The notes under the pieces: model-generated | The model's database searches: none | The model's input: only the letters and a program-made list of their open reading frames with translations | Told to the model about the DNA's origin: nothing | Shown here: piece after piece, positions 15,569-24,242 of the stretch | Layout of the letters: each line of letters begins with the position of its first letter | How positions within the stretch are numbered: position 1 is the stretch's first letter | Source of the DNA: RGIG1828 sp045541875 | GTDB lineage: Bacteria > Bacillota > Clostridia > UMGS1810 | Direction of reading: 5' to 3' | Assembly (NCBI GenBank): GCA_045541875.1 | Contig: JAZQJX010000067.1 | Span: forward strand, 1-45,787 | DNA: 45,787 nucleotides | Made by a program: the position numbers and the translations under genes

Positions 15569-17154
15569 CAGGTGAATTTTTAAAACAACTTATCTCAGCG
15601 TCTTTAATGGGAACAATAGCGATTATAGCGGTTGTAATAATGAAAAAGATTCTTGAGCCAAAATTGTCCCCAAAGGCACATTTGTTTGTGTGGCTTCCGG
15701 TGATTTTGAGGCTTGTTTTTCATGTTGATTTTAAGACTTCCGTAAGTTTGTATAATTATATTCCCGAAAAGACCTATGAAAGAGTGTATATGACTTTTGA
15801 GAAGGTCAGTGTCACACCGGTGTCAACCGATGTTAACATAAGCCCTGCTTTTTTCATTTGGCTGATTGGTACACTTTTATGTGTTATGATTCCCTTGATT
15901 TCATATATACGGTTTTTAAAACATATAAAAGCAGAAAGTTCAGAGGATTCACGCTTTGATTGTGTAGCAATAGATATGGGAATTTTGTGTAAGATGAGAA
16001 AACTTCCCGTAATAAAGATTTGCACACAATCTATGTCGCCTATGGTGACGGGGTTTTTAAAGCCTATACTGTTGATTCCAAAGTGGACAGTTGACGTCTT
16101 GTCAGATGAACAGATGAGAATTGTGTTTATTCATGAATACATTCATCTGAAAAGGGGAGACCGTTTCGTAAATCTTGGTTTAATACTATTATGTGCTATG
16201 CACTGGTTTAATCCGTTTGTCTGGATAATGGCGTCTGCTATCAGAAAAGATATGGAAAATGTGTGTGATGAACAGGTTCTTAAAACAATGGATTCCAACA
16301 ATCCCGGAGTTTATGGAAAAACTCTTCTCGACCTTGCTGAATGGTCGTCGGAAAGTGAGCCATCAGTATTTGTTTCTCCAATGGCAAGCCACAAGAAAAC
16401 TTTGCGTCAGAGAGTGCGGATTCTTATGGGTTTTGGGAAAAAACGTATGGGAGCATCAGTTCTTCCCCTTGTTATTGTTATGAGTGTGACGCTGCTTACC
16501 GGAGCAATGGCTCAGGATACACAGGATGTTGCAGAACTTATATCTGAAAGTATTACTCATGAATCAAATGTGGCTGATGGGGTGCCGGAATTTAATGAAA
16601 TACCATCTGATTCAGACATTGCAAAAAGCAGTACATACGAAAATAACATGGCTGAGACAGGAAATGAGACAAGACAAGACGAGGGTTCGGCAAAATCTGA
16701 TGATATATCAGACGTTGTCAATAATGGCGGGAACATAGAGATAAACGATTCTGAAAAGACCGAATCGAAAGACAATACCATGACTTTGCCGTCAGAGGAT
16801 TCAGAGCCATCATCAACAGAGGATAATAAAAACCGACACCCTGATAAAAGTGAGGAATATTCTGACGAAAAAGTATATACATATTCCTCTCAAAACGCAG
16901 TAGGAAAGTTCAGCGCCGACAAGAAAAAGAGCGGATTTGCTTCTGACGACGGTGAAATAAGAATAGATACCATCGGACTCATTTCCTCAGATGAGAGTTC
17001 GCTTCACGGATATTTTAATGTATATAAAGACGGCGAACTTGTAGGGGAAAGTATACGTGCATATGTAAATTCATCACCGTCCGCACTAACTTTTTCAGAT
17101 GTTGATGGCGATTTGGATTATTCCTTTAAGGTTAAGACTAAAACAATAGATTAA
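15565..17154 (+). CDS. BlaR1-like M56 membrane metallopeptidase with novel sensor tail
   Basis: A 529-residue membrane protein. Helices lie near residues 10-30, 37-55, 90-112, 205-225 and 290-312. The zinc peptidase domain has HEYIH at 190-194 and a downstream ENVCDE motif near 231-236. In BlaR1 this domain triggers cleavage of the repressor after an external signal. Unlike BlaR1, no penicillin-binding domain follows. The outside part is a Ser/Glu/Asp-rich linker (about 325-440) and a domain of roughly 70 residues whose end (YFNVYKDGELV, then LTFSDVDGDL) resembles the end of the neighbouring SLH protein. The signal is therefore likely not a beta-lactam. Confidence 0.88.
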   Translation: MTGEFLKQLISASLMGTIAIIAVVIMKKILEPKLSPKAHLFVWLPVILRLVFHVDFKTSVSLYNYIPEKTYERVYMTFEKVSVTPVSTDVNISPAFFIWLIGTLLCVMIPLISYIRFLKHIKAESSEDSRFDCVAIDMGILCKMRKLPVIKICTQSMSPMVTGFLKPILLIPKWTVDVLSDEQMRIVFIHEYIHLKRGDRFVNLGLILLCAMHWFNPFVWIMASAIRKDMENVCDEQVLKTMDSNNPGVYGKTLLDLAEWSSESEPSVFVSPMASHKKTLRQRVRILMGFGKKRMGASVLPLVIVMSVTLLTGAMAQDTQDVAELISESITHESNVADGVPEFNEIPSDSDIAKSSTYENNMAETGNETRQDEGSAKSDDISDVVNNGGNIEINDSEKTESKDNTMTLPSEDSEPSSTEDNKNRHPDKSEEYSDEKVYTYSSQNAVGKFSADKKKSGFASDDGEIRIDTIGLISSDESSLHGYFNVYKDGELVGESIRAYVNSSPSALTFSDVDGDLDYSFKVKTKTID

Positions 17155-17213
17155 ATATTTTATAACATTTTTATGACATAATATTACAGTTTTATTAAAA
17201 TCTGAAAAACTTG

Positions 17214-17243
17214 TTGACACAATTGGTACTACAATTGTAATAT
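17214..17243 (+). promoter_or_regulatory. Promoter of the SLH surface protein gene with BlaI-type operator
   Basis: TTGACA (17214-17219), an 18-bp spacer and TAATAT (17238-17243). Operator TACTACAATTGTAATA at 17227-17242 overlaps the -10 box, so bound repressor would block polymerase. Confidence 0.82.
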
Positions 17244-17250
17244 GTATGTG

Positions 17251-17266
17251 TACTACACGTGTAATA
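17251..17266. promoter_or_regulatory. Second BlaI-type operator
   Basis: TACTACACGTGTAATA, centred 24 bp (just over two helical turns) downstream of the operator at 17227. It has the same TACTACA..TGTAATA form and lies over the expected start of transcription. Confidence 0.82.
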
Positions 17267-17285
17267 CCGAAAAGGAGGATGCATT

Positions 17286-20200
17286 ATGAAAAAAATAACA
17301 AGTGTTTTAGTGATTCTGATTTTAATTATTCAGGCAATTGGGTGCAGTGCTTTTGCAGAAAATGCCGTATCTGTATCAAACGGAGTAAAAATATATACTC
17401 TTGAGACATTCGATGATTTCAATCCGTCTTACAGCGGCGGTGTTGGGGTTGAATATCCTTTAAATGACAGAGTATATTCATTTGAACTTTTAAAAAGTGA
17501 TATAGGGTATATACAAGAAGTGTTTTCATCTTCTAACCTTGAATATAATGCCCAAAAAACTCTGTCTGAAATAAATGCAGGCAATTATGGCATTAGCGGG
17601 AGCGCAAAGATTGACTTTGTGGAAGATGACACTAATTTTAGATGGATTATATACTTTGGTGATGAAGAAGTAAGGATTATAAGAATATATCTTTCATTTT
17701 CAGAAAATGAAAGCCACCATATGTCAATGGGAGTATTCAAATTCAAAAATCCTGAATCTTTCAAGACAATTTCAGATTTGATGCTTGGATATACAAAAAG
17801 TGCAGAATATAAGGAAAGCCCTGAAAGAAGGGGAAAACCGGTTTATGACTTTAAAGAATTGTGTGGCTACAAAATCCCGTATAACAATGGGTATGTAACC
17901 TGGGGATTTTGCAGTTATAAAGAAGAGGGCGATCAAACCGAAAGAACATATTCATATCTTGACCTGTTCGGTGAGGGCAGAGATTTAATTCTGATATCAG
18001 ACAAAACCTCTGACCATGCCATAAACTTTGACGGTAAAACAATGTATTGCCCGAACGATTCTGATGTATACATTCTTGAGGATGAAAGCATAAACTGGGC
18101 GTATACCTGGTCGGTTGTGCCCACTCTTGACAATGACAGAAAGATTAATTCTCTCAAACTATACGAAACTCACCTGAAATCATCACAAAAAAGAGAACTG
18201 ATATATTCTGATGAGCAATTATCAGATGTTCCTCTGGTGGACTATGAAGGTTTTGAATTTTTGACAGAATCTGAGGAATCGAAAGATTCTGTGAAAGAGG
18301 AAAGCAAAAATACAACTGAAAAAGAGCCACAGGAAAACAATAATTCCGAACTCAAAGAAGATCCTCTCACATATATTGCTTCCGATTCCTACAGCGTGGA
18401 CAGTGTAACATATACATACTTAAGCGGAGGCACGGTAAAAGAGATAGTAAAAAGAAAAAATCAGTTAAACACCGGAGATATGGCAAAGAAAATACATTCC
18501 CTTATAAAAAGCGGAACTTTTGAGCTCATAGAAAAAAGACCTGACAAGCCGGGTCGTATGGTAGTTCAGATACTATTTGAAAATGAAGACGGAAAAGAAA
18601 GTTTCTATATGTGTGTATATGAAAACTGTATAGAGATTTTTGGAAGAAAGAATCTTTCATTTGAACAGTATTATATATCCTCTGGCATAAATCTTATTGA
18701 CGGATTTGACAGACTTTTCAAAGATTGGGTAACAGAGGAAGAAACAGATTTTATAAAGTATCAGGATATTACACTTTTAAAGCCAAGATACATCGCTGAA
18801 TTTGAAATTATTCCCGATAAATCACAGAAAGAAACATGGATAGGAGAACTTTGTGAGAACGGCAAGGTAAAGGCAGTCATCAATTATGACAAAAATGAAC
18901 GTTCATGGATAACTCTTTCAGGAAACGGGAAATCATATACTCTTGTTGAGGAATATTATAACTGGACCGGCGATAATGTGTATGTTACCGATAACATAGG
19001 TATAGATAATAACACTCCCATACCACATCGCTTTGAAAAAGGCGGAGCAATCAAACTTAACTGGGACAGATGGATTGATTATAATCGCAGTGATGATTTA
19101 ACTGTTTTAATATATCAAAAAACAGACTCGTCAAAATCAGCAAGTCCTGAAAATATTAATATGAATTCACCTGTAGGAAGCGAAATAAAGATAGAAAAAA
19201 TATCAGAGATGAAAGACCTTACCATCCCTGATGAAACTCCCATAAGAGAAACCGAAAGACCAAATCAGGTGTTTACAGACGTTACTCCTGACCACTGGGC
19301 TTTTGATAATGTTGGAAGATTCTATTATGCAGGAATTGTCAGGGGTATTGGCTCAGGACTTTGTGCACCCGATGATTATATAACCTATGAGCATTTTTCA
19401 CTTTTACTGAAAAGATTGTTTTTCTATCAGGCACAAAACACATCATCTGCACCGGCACTTCGCCAGTATGTCATTGCTGAACTTGTAAAGGCGTGCGGAC
19501 TTGGAGAGGGAGATGAGGAAAACGAGCACATTCTTGATGATTTTTCAGATAACACTCTGCTGAATTCACAAACCCGCTCTTATGTTCAGAGAGCCGTTGA
19601 AGAAGGGCTGGTTGAAGGATATGGCGGAAAACTTCATGTCAATGATAAACTTACAAGGGCAGAAGCAATAACCCTTTTATACAGAGCGATAAAAATCGTA
19701 TATGGGATAACTGATGAGGATTTGCCGGAGCATTATAAACTTATAATAAATTCAGATAATGGTGAATATCTCACTCTGACTGCATCTGAACTTTCAGGAC
19801 TCAAAATAAAAAATCCCCAATCTGATGGGGAAGAATATCTTGTATATGTAACTGATGAAGAACGTCTTGACGGAAAGATGATAGTATCATCAGGGAAAAA
19901 TGCAGTTGATGATACGTATATATATGCAGTATGCGAATGTGATAATGATGTGTATACAGTTGAGAGCCGTTCAATATATTTTGTAAACAAAAATTCACAT
20001 GGATATGTCTACAGGGTATATATGGACATATATAAAAACGGACAGCCCGTATATATTAATCAATATATGACTGCCGACTGTGTTATCTCTGACAGTGAAG
20101 CATGGCTTAAATGGGGAGTTTCAATAGAAATGTACTTTAAAAAATTATTGTCAGATAACGGAAAGAATCCGTCAATACCTGAGATTCAGCCTCGGGATAA

Positions 20201-20612
20201 GGACTTGCAGGAACAGGAAAAATGGGCTGACGGAAAGACATATTTTTCACACGGATATCTTAAAAATCTTAAAGGTCCTGCCATAATTGATGATATGTAT
20301 AATCTTCCTGAGGGAAATATGACAGTTACCTTTACGCCAAAGGGTGATGAGGTGAAGGTTGAGGGTGAATTTACAGCACCGACTGTATCTTCTCAGATTT
20401 CTCAGTTTATGTTTGAACTTACTGAGGTTATAAATATTGATAAATCCGCAGTGTCAGGAAAATTCAATATATACTCAGACGGAATCCCCGTAGCGGAGGG
20501 CGTTTCAGGTATGGTTTTCGGGGTAGATGCTAATCTGGGAGAATATCTGACATTTTCCACAGATGACGGACTCTGGAATCTGAGTGTGAAGATATCGGAA
20601 ATAGGTCAGTAA
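17286..20612 (+). CDS. Large SLH-domain surface protein under BlaI control
   Basis: A 1108-residue exported protein. A signal peptide (cleavage probably after AFA near residue 25) is followed by two globular beta-rich regions (about 30-330 and 370-640, joined by a Glu/Ser-rich linker) that I do not recognise. Two SLH-like repeats follow: FTDVTPDHWAFDNV near 661 and FSDNTLLNSQTRSYVQRAVE near 750, the second ending TRAEAITLLYRAI. These repeats bind cell-wall polymers. A C-terminal domain (about 1035-1108, with GKFNIYSDGIPV and LTFSTDDGL) resembles the tail of the adjacent M56 receptor, and a similar segment occurs near residue 915. AAAGGAGG precedes the start. The gene sits behind two BlaI-type operators and ends at a terminator. 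Confidence 0.85.
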   Translation: MKKITSVLVILILIIQAIGCSAFAENAVSVSNGVKIYTLETFDDFNPSYSGGVGVEYPLNDRVYSFELLKSDIGYIQEVFSSSNLEYNAQKTLSEINAGNYGISGSAKIDFVEDDTNFRWIIYFGDEEVRIIRIYLSFSENESHHMSMGVFKFKNPESFKTISDLMLGYTKSAEYKESPERRGKPVYDFKELCGYKIPYNNGYVTWGFCSYKEEGDQTERTYSYLDLFGEGRDLILISDKTSDHAINFDGKTMYCPNDSDVYILEDESINWAYTWSVVPTLDNDRKINSLKLYETHLKSSQKRELIYSDEQLSDVPLVDYEGFEFLTESEESKDSVKEESKNTTEKEPQENNNSELKEDPLTYIASDSYSVDSVTYTYLSGGTVKEIVKRKNQLNTGDMAKKIHSLIKSGTFELIEKRPDKPGRMVVQILFENEDGKESFYMCVYENCIEIFGRKNLSFEQYYISSGINLIDGFDRLFKDWVTEEETDFIKYQDITLLKPRYIAEFEIIPDKSQKETWIGELCENGKVKAVINYDKNERSWITLSGNGKSYTLVEEYYNWTGDNVYVTDNIGIDNNTPIPHRFEKGGAIKLNWDRWIDYNRSDDLTVLIYQKTDSSKSASPENINMNSPVGSEIKIEKISEMKDLTIPDETPIRETERPNQVFTDVTPDHWAFDNVGRFYYAGIVRGIGSGLCAPDDYITYEHFSLLLKRLFFYQAQNTSSAPALRQYVIAELVKACGLGEGDEENEHILDDFSDNTLLNSQTRSYVQRAVEEGLVEGYGGKLHVNDKLTRAEAITLLYRAIKIVYGITDEDLPEHYKLIINSDNGEYLTLTASELSGLKIKNPQSDGEEYLVYVTDEERLDGKMIVSSGKNAVDDTYIYAVCECDNDVYTVESRSIYFVNKNSHGYVYRVYMDIYKNGQPVYINQYMTADCVISDSEAWLKWGVSIEMYFKKLLSDNGKNPSIPEIQPRDKDLQEQEKWADGKTYFSHGYLKNLKGPAIIDDMYNLPEGNMTVTFTPKGDEVKVEGEFTAPTVSSQISQFMFELTEVINIDKSAVSGKFNIYSDGIPVAEGVSGMVFGVDANLGEYLTFSTDDGLWNLSVKISEIGQ

Positions 20613-20642
20613 GAAAACATTTATACAATAACACATAATAAT

Positions 20643-20674
20643 AAAAAGGTTGTCTCCGTGGAGACAACCTTTTT
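20643..20674. terminator. Strong bidirectional terminator
   Basis: AAAAAGGTTGTCTCC and its exact complement flank a very short loop, with A-run and T-run on either side. It ends both the SLH gene and the convergent groEL operon. Confidence 0.92.
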
Positions 20675-20690
20675 AAATGTGTTTTGATTA

Positions 20691-22328
20691 TTAATACATT
20701 CCCATTCCGCCGCCGGGCATACCGCCTGCGGGAGCAACATTTGCATTGGGATCTTCTTTGTCTGCAACAATACTTTCTGTTGTAAGAACCATACTTGCAA
20801 CTGATGCAGCGTTCTGAAGTGCGCTTCTTGTAACTTTTGCAGGGTCAACAATACCTGCTTCCACCATGTCAACATATTCTTCAATAAGAGCATTAAATCC
20901 GATTCCTGCTTTGCTTCCTTTGATTTTGTCAACAATAACGCTACCCTCTAATCCTGCATTCTTTGCAATCTGCTTAACGGGTTCTTCCAGAGCCTTGAGA
21001 ATGATTTTAACACCAGTTTTTGCATCGGGTTCCTGAACTTCATCAACTGCTTTTTCAACAGCGGGAATAGCATTGATGTAAGAAGTTCCGCCGCCTGCAA
21101 CGATACCCTCTTCAACAGCCGCTTTTGTAGCAGCGAGAGCATCTTCTATTCTGAGTTTCATTTCTTTCATTTCAGTTTCTGTTGCCGCACCAACTTTGAT
21201 AACTGCAACACCGCCTGCAAGTTTAGCGAGTCTTTCAACAAGTTTTTCTTTGTCAAATTCGCTTGTGGTTTCTTCAATCTGTGCTCTGATAACATTTACT
21301 CTGTCTTTGATTTCATTGCTGTCACCGAGACCGTCAACGATGATTGTGTTTTCTTTCTGAACCTTAACCTGTTTTGCACGTCCGAGCATATCAAGGCTTG
21401 TGTCTTTAAGTTCAAGTCCGAGTTCTTCAGAGATTACCTGACCGCCTGTGAGGATTGCAATGTCTTTTAACATTTCTTTTCTTCTGTCACCAAATCCGGG
21501 AGCCTTCACTGCAACGCAGGTGAATGTTCCGCGAAGTTTGTTAACAATAAGAGTTGTGAGGGCTTCGCCTTCAATGTCTTCTGCAATAATAACAAGTTTT
21601 TTGCCCTGCTGAACAATCTGTTCAAGAAGGGGAAGAACATCCTGAATGTTGGAAATCTTTCTGTCTGTAATAAGAATGAAAGCATCATCAATTACTGCTT
21701 CCATTTTTTCTGTGTCAGTTACCATGTAAGGAGAAATGTATCCACGGTCAAACTGCATACCTTCAACAACGTCGCAATATGTTTCTGCAGTTTTGGATTC
21801 TTCAACTGTGATAACACCGTCACTTGTAACCTTTTCCATAGCGTCGGCAATGAGTGTACCGATGTATTCATTAGCGGCAGAAACAGATGCAACTCTTGCA
21901 ATGTCTTCTTTTCCGCTTACCTTTTTGCTGTTTTCTCCAATATATTTAACTGCAGCATCAACAGCCTTTTGAATACCCTTTTTAACAATCATGGGGTTAG
22001 CACCTGCTGCAACGTTTTTAAGACCTTCTCTTATGATTGCCTGAGCAAGAAGTGTAGCGGTTGTAGTACCGTCACCTGCAACATCGTTTGTCTTTGTTGC
22101 AACTTCTTTAACAAGTTGTGCACCCATATTTTCAAAAGCATCTTCAAGTTCGATTTCCTTTGCAATGGTAACACCGTCATTTGTGATGAGGGGAGAACCG
22201 AATTTCTTGTCAAGAACAACGTTTCTTCCTTTAGGTCCGAGTGTGATTTTTACGGCATCAGCAAGTTGGTCAACACCTGACTGAAGTGCTCTTCTTGCTT
22301 CTTCGCCGAATAATACTTTTTTAGCCAT
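20691..22328 (-). CDS. groL: 60-kDa chaperonin GroEL
   Basis: A 545-residue GroEL of normal length. It starts MAKKVLFGEEARRALQ, has the ATP-binding DGTTTAT motif near residue 86, and ends in the glycine/methionine tail GGMPGGGMGMY. It forms the double-ring folding chamber with GroES. It lies 21 bases after groES in a leftward operon controlled by the CIRCE element. Confidence 0.99.
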   Translation of the reverse strand: MAKKVLFGEEARRALQSGVDQLADAVKITLGPKGRNVVLDKKFGSPLITNDGVTIAKEIELEDAFENMGAQLVKEVATKTNDVAGDGTTTATLLAQAIIREGLKNVAAGANPMIVKKGIQKAVDAAVKYIGENSKKVSGKEDIARVASVSAANEYIGTLIADAMEKVTSDGVITVEESKTAETYCDVVEGMQFDRGYISPYMVTDTEKMEAVIDDAFILITDRKISNIQDVLPLLEQIVQQGKKLVIIAEDIEGEALTTLIVNKLRGTFTCVAVKAPGFGDRRKEMLKDIAILTGGQVISEELGLELKDTSLDMLGRAKQVKVQKENTIIVDGLGDSNEIKDRVNVIRAQIEETTSEFDKEKLVERLAKLAGGVAVIKVGAATETEMKEMKLRIEDALAATKAAVEEGIVAGGGTSYINAIPAVEKAVDEVQEPDAKTGVKIILKALEEPVKQIAKNAGLEGSVIVDKIKGSKAGIGFNALIEEYVDMVEAGIVDPAKVTRSALQNAASVASMVLTTESIVADKEDPNANVAPAGGMPGGGMGMY

Positions 22329-22349
22329 ATTAAACTACCTCCGATAATA

Positions 22350-22634
22350 TTATTCCACAACAGCGAGAATGTCGCTCTGTTTAACGATGATGTTTTCAAC
22401 GCCGTCAAGTTTAACTTTTGTTCCGGCATACTGACTTGTGAGAACTTTGTCACCAACTTTTACTTCCATAACAACTTCTTTTCCGTCGATAACCCCGCCG
22501 GGGCCAACAGCCACAACTACAGCAACCTGGGGTTTTTCCTGAGCACTGCCGGGAAGAACAATACCGCTTTTGGTTGTTTCTTCACTTTCAGTCATCTGAA
22601 GAACAACTCTGTCTGCCAATGGTTTGATTGTCAT
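22350..22634 (-). CDS. groS: 10-kDa co-chaperonin GroES
   Basis: A 94-residue GroES, the lid of the GroEL chamber. It starts MTIKPLADRVVLQ, includes a mobile-loop region (ETTKSGIVLPGSAQEKP) and ends with the conserved IVKQSDILAVVE. GGAGG precedes the ATG. It is the first gene of the heat-shock operon under HrcA/CIRCE control. Confidence 0.99.
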   Translation of the reverse strand: MTIKPLADRVVLQMTESEETTKSGIVLPGSAQEKPQVAVVVAVGPGGVIDGKEVVMEVKVGDKVLTSQYAGTKVKLDGVENIIVKQSDILAVVE

Positions 22635-22686
22635 TTTTATTACCTCCTGAAATGTCTTTTATAGACAAATTGTAGATTTACTATAA

Positions 22687-22713
22687 TTAGCACTCTTCAC
22701 ATAAGAGTGCTAA
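22687..22713. promoter_or_regulatory. CIRCE element (HrcA operator)
   Basis: TTAGCACTC, nine bases, GAGTGCTAA: a perfect 9-9-9 CIRCE inverted repeat, 53 bp upstream of groES and just downstream of its promoter. Confidence 0.97.
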
Positions 22714-22724
22714 CCCTTACATAT

Positions 22725-22753
22725 ATAATAAGTTTTTAAGGCAAATTTTTCAA
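22725..22753 (-). promoter_or_regulatory. Promoter of groES-groEL
   Basis: On the minus strand, TTGAAA (22748-22753), a 17-bp spacer and TATTAT (22725-22730), immediately upstream of CIRCE. The rest of the gap to ychF (22754-22860) is AT-rich with nothing else recognised. Confidence 0.7.
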
Positions 22754-22860
22754 TCACCAAATAAGCCAAAAAACATTTATTATATATGTGTTTTTTTGTT
22801 AATTTATACATTTTTACTTAAATAAGGAATAATTCTTTTGAGACAACAGGTGTTCAAGTC

Positions 22861-23961
22861 TTATACATTAAATCTGAAAAGAACAATGTCTCCGTCATTC
22901 ATAACATATTCTTTTCCCTCAAGTCTTACCAGACCCTTTTCTCTTGCTGCAGCATATGTTCCGCATTCCATAAGGTCGCTAAAAGAAACAACCTCTGCTC
23001 TTATAAATCCTCTTTCAAAATCAGTGTGGATTTTGCCGGCAGCCTGAGGTGCCTTTGTACCATTTTTAATTGTCCATGCTCTGACTTCGGGTTTTCCTGC
23101 CGTAAGATAACTTATGAGACCGAGAAGCGAATAACTTTTCTTTATAAGACGGTTGAGACCTGACTCTTCAATTCCAAGATCCTCCAGAAAAGCCTGTCTT
23201 TCCTCTTCGTCTTCAAGTTCGATAATTTCTTCTTCAAGCCTTGCACATATGGGGAGCACTTCACTGCCTTCTGCTTTTGCAATTTCTTCAAGTTCCTTAA
23301 CATAGGAATTGTCCTCAATTCCGTTTGCAAAATCTTCATCGGAAACATTTGCGGCATAAATGACCGGTTTTTTTGTGAGAAGAGCAATTTCCTTAAGAAG
23401 TTCTTCCTCCTCTTTGTCAAATTCCATTGTTCTCACGCAATTACCTTCTTCAAGTGTTGCATAAATACGCTCAAGCATATTAAGTTCCTTCAAGAACTTT
23501 TTGTCTCCGCCTTTCATTGCTTTCTTGGTGCGGTCAATTCTTTTTTCAACCATTTCCATATCAGCAAAGATAAGTTCCATATTAATGGTCTCAATATCTC
23601 TTTTAGGACCAATGCATCCGTCAACATGAACAATGTTGTCATCCTGGAAACATCTTACAACGTGAACAATCGCATCAACTTCCCTTATGTGTGAAAGAAA
23701 TTTGTTTCCAAGACCTTCACCTTTACTTGCACCCTTAACAAGACCTGCAATGTCAACAAATTCGACTGTTGCATATGTAATTTTGTCAGGATCATACATT
23801 TTTGCAAGTCTGTCAATTCTTTCATCCGGAACCGTTACAATTCCGACGTTTGGCTCAATTGTACAGAAAGGGTAGTTTGCAGCCTCTGCTCCTGCCTGAG
23901 TTATGGCATTAAAAAGTGTACTTTTACCCACATTAGGGAGTCCTACTATACCAAGTTTCAT
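22861..23961 (-). CDS. ychF: Ribosome-associated GTPase/ATPase YchF
   Basis: A 366-residue Obg-family P-loop protein. G1 is GLPNVGKST at residues 7-15, G3 is DIAGLVKGAS near residue 70, and the C-terminal TGS domain ends GDIVLFRFNV. YchF hydrolyses ATP in many bacteria, binds ribosomes and affects stress responses. The length is normal. The first three codons, ribosome site (AAAGGAG) and promoter lie in a segment duplicated at 30341-30520, where a second start codon is followed by a broken frame. I infer that the present 5' end was supplied by an inserted element at codons 4-6. Confidence 0.97.
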   Translation of the reverse strand: MKLGIVGLPNVGKSTLFNAITQAGAEAANYPFCTIEPNVGIVTVPDERIDRLAKMYDPDKITYATVEFVDIAGLVKGASKGEGLGNKFLSHIREVDAIVHVVRCFQDDNIVHVDGCIGPKRDIETINMELIFADMEMVEKRIDRTKKAMKGGDKKFLKELNMLERIYATLEEGNCVRTMEFDKEEEELLKEIALLTKKPVIYAANVSDEDFANGIEDNSYVKELEEIAKAEGSEVLPICARLEEEIIELEDEEERQAFLEDLGIEESGLNRLIKKSYSLLGLISYLTAGKPEVRAWTIKNGTKAPQAAGKIHTDFERGFIRAEVVSFSDLMECGTYAAAREKGLVRLEGKEYVMNDGDIVLFRFNV

Positions 23962-24137
23962 TTATCTTCATTCTCCTTTATTTTCAAGGGTTTTCAAATT
24001 GACCTGACACCAATTTGACACCATTTTTTCTTGATTGTTATTTATGCATCATCAGTAGCATACACATTGTAGTATTATATCATAATGGCATTTGGTAGTC
24101 AATGATTCTGCATATTTTTGTGTTAAGTTTATTGTAA
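23944..24137. repeat. Left copy of the duplicated ychF 5' region (attL-like)
   Basis: It contains ychF codons 1-6, the ribosome site, a CCTGACACCAATTTGACACC block (TGACACCA at 24005 and 24016) and a leftward promoter. The same order occurs at 30341-30520 with clear similarity interrupted by substitutions. The proposed crossover core is TACTATACC (23944-23952). Confidence 0.8.
24074..24102 (-). promoter_or_regulatory. Current ychF promoter (element-borne copy)
   Basis: On the minus strand, TTGACT (24097-24102), a 17-bp spacer and TATAAT (24074-24079). The spacing and boxes are the same as in the displaced copy at 30457-30485. Confidence 0.75.
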
Positions 24138-24174
24138 ATCTACACTACGAAGTGCTGAAAATGGTTCTGTAATG

Positions 24175-24203
24175 TTGATTTGTTCACTAAAACATGCTAT
24201 AAT
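24175..24203 (+). promoter_or_regulatory. Promoter of the dual-HTH regulator
   Basis: TTGATT (24175-24180), a 17-bp spacer and TATAAT (24198-24203), 40 bp before the start codon. Confidence 0.75.
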
Positions 24204-24242
24204 TATATAATAAAAGTTCTTTCGGAAAGTGAGGTGCGATAT

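Noticed and set aside
15565..17154. Beta-lactam sensor BlaR1/MecR1
   Set aside because: No penicillin-binding domain or SxxK/SxN/KTG motif set follows the peptidase; the tail is a short unrelated domain.
24180..24242. Longer N-terminus for the dual-HTH regulator
   Set aside because: It would begin at a TTG overlapping the -10 promoter region with no ribosome site, while 24243 has GAGGTG at good distance.
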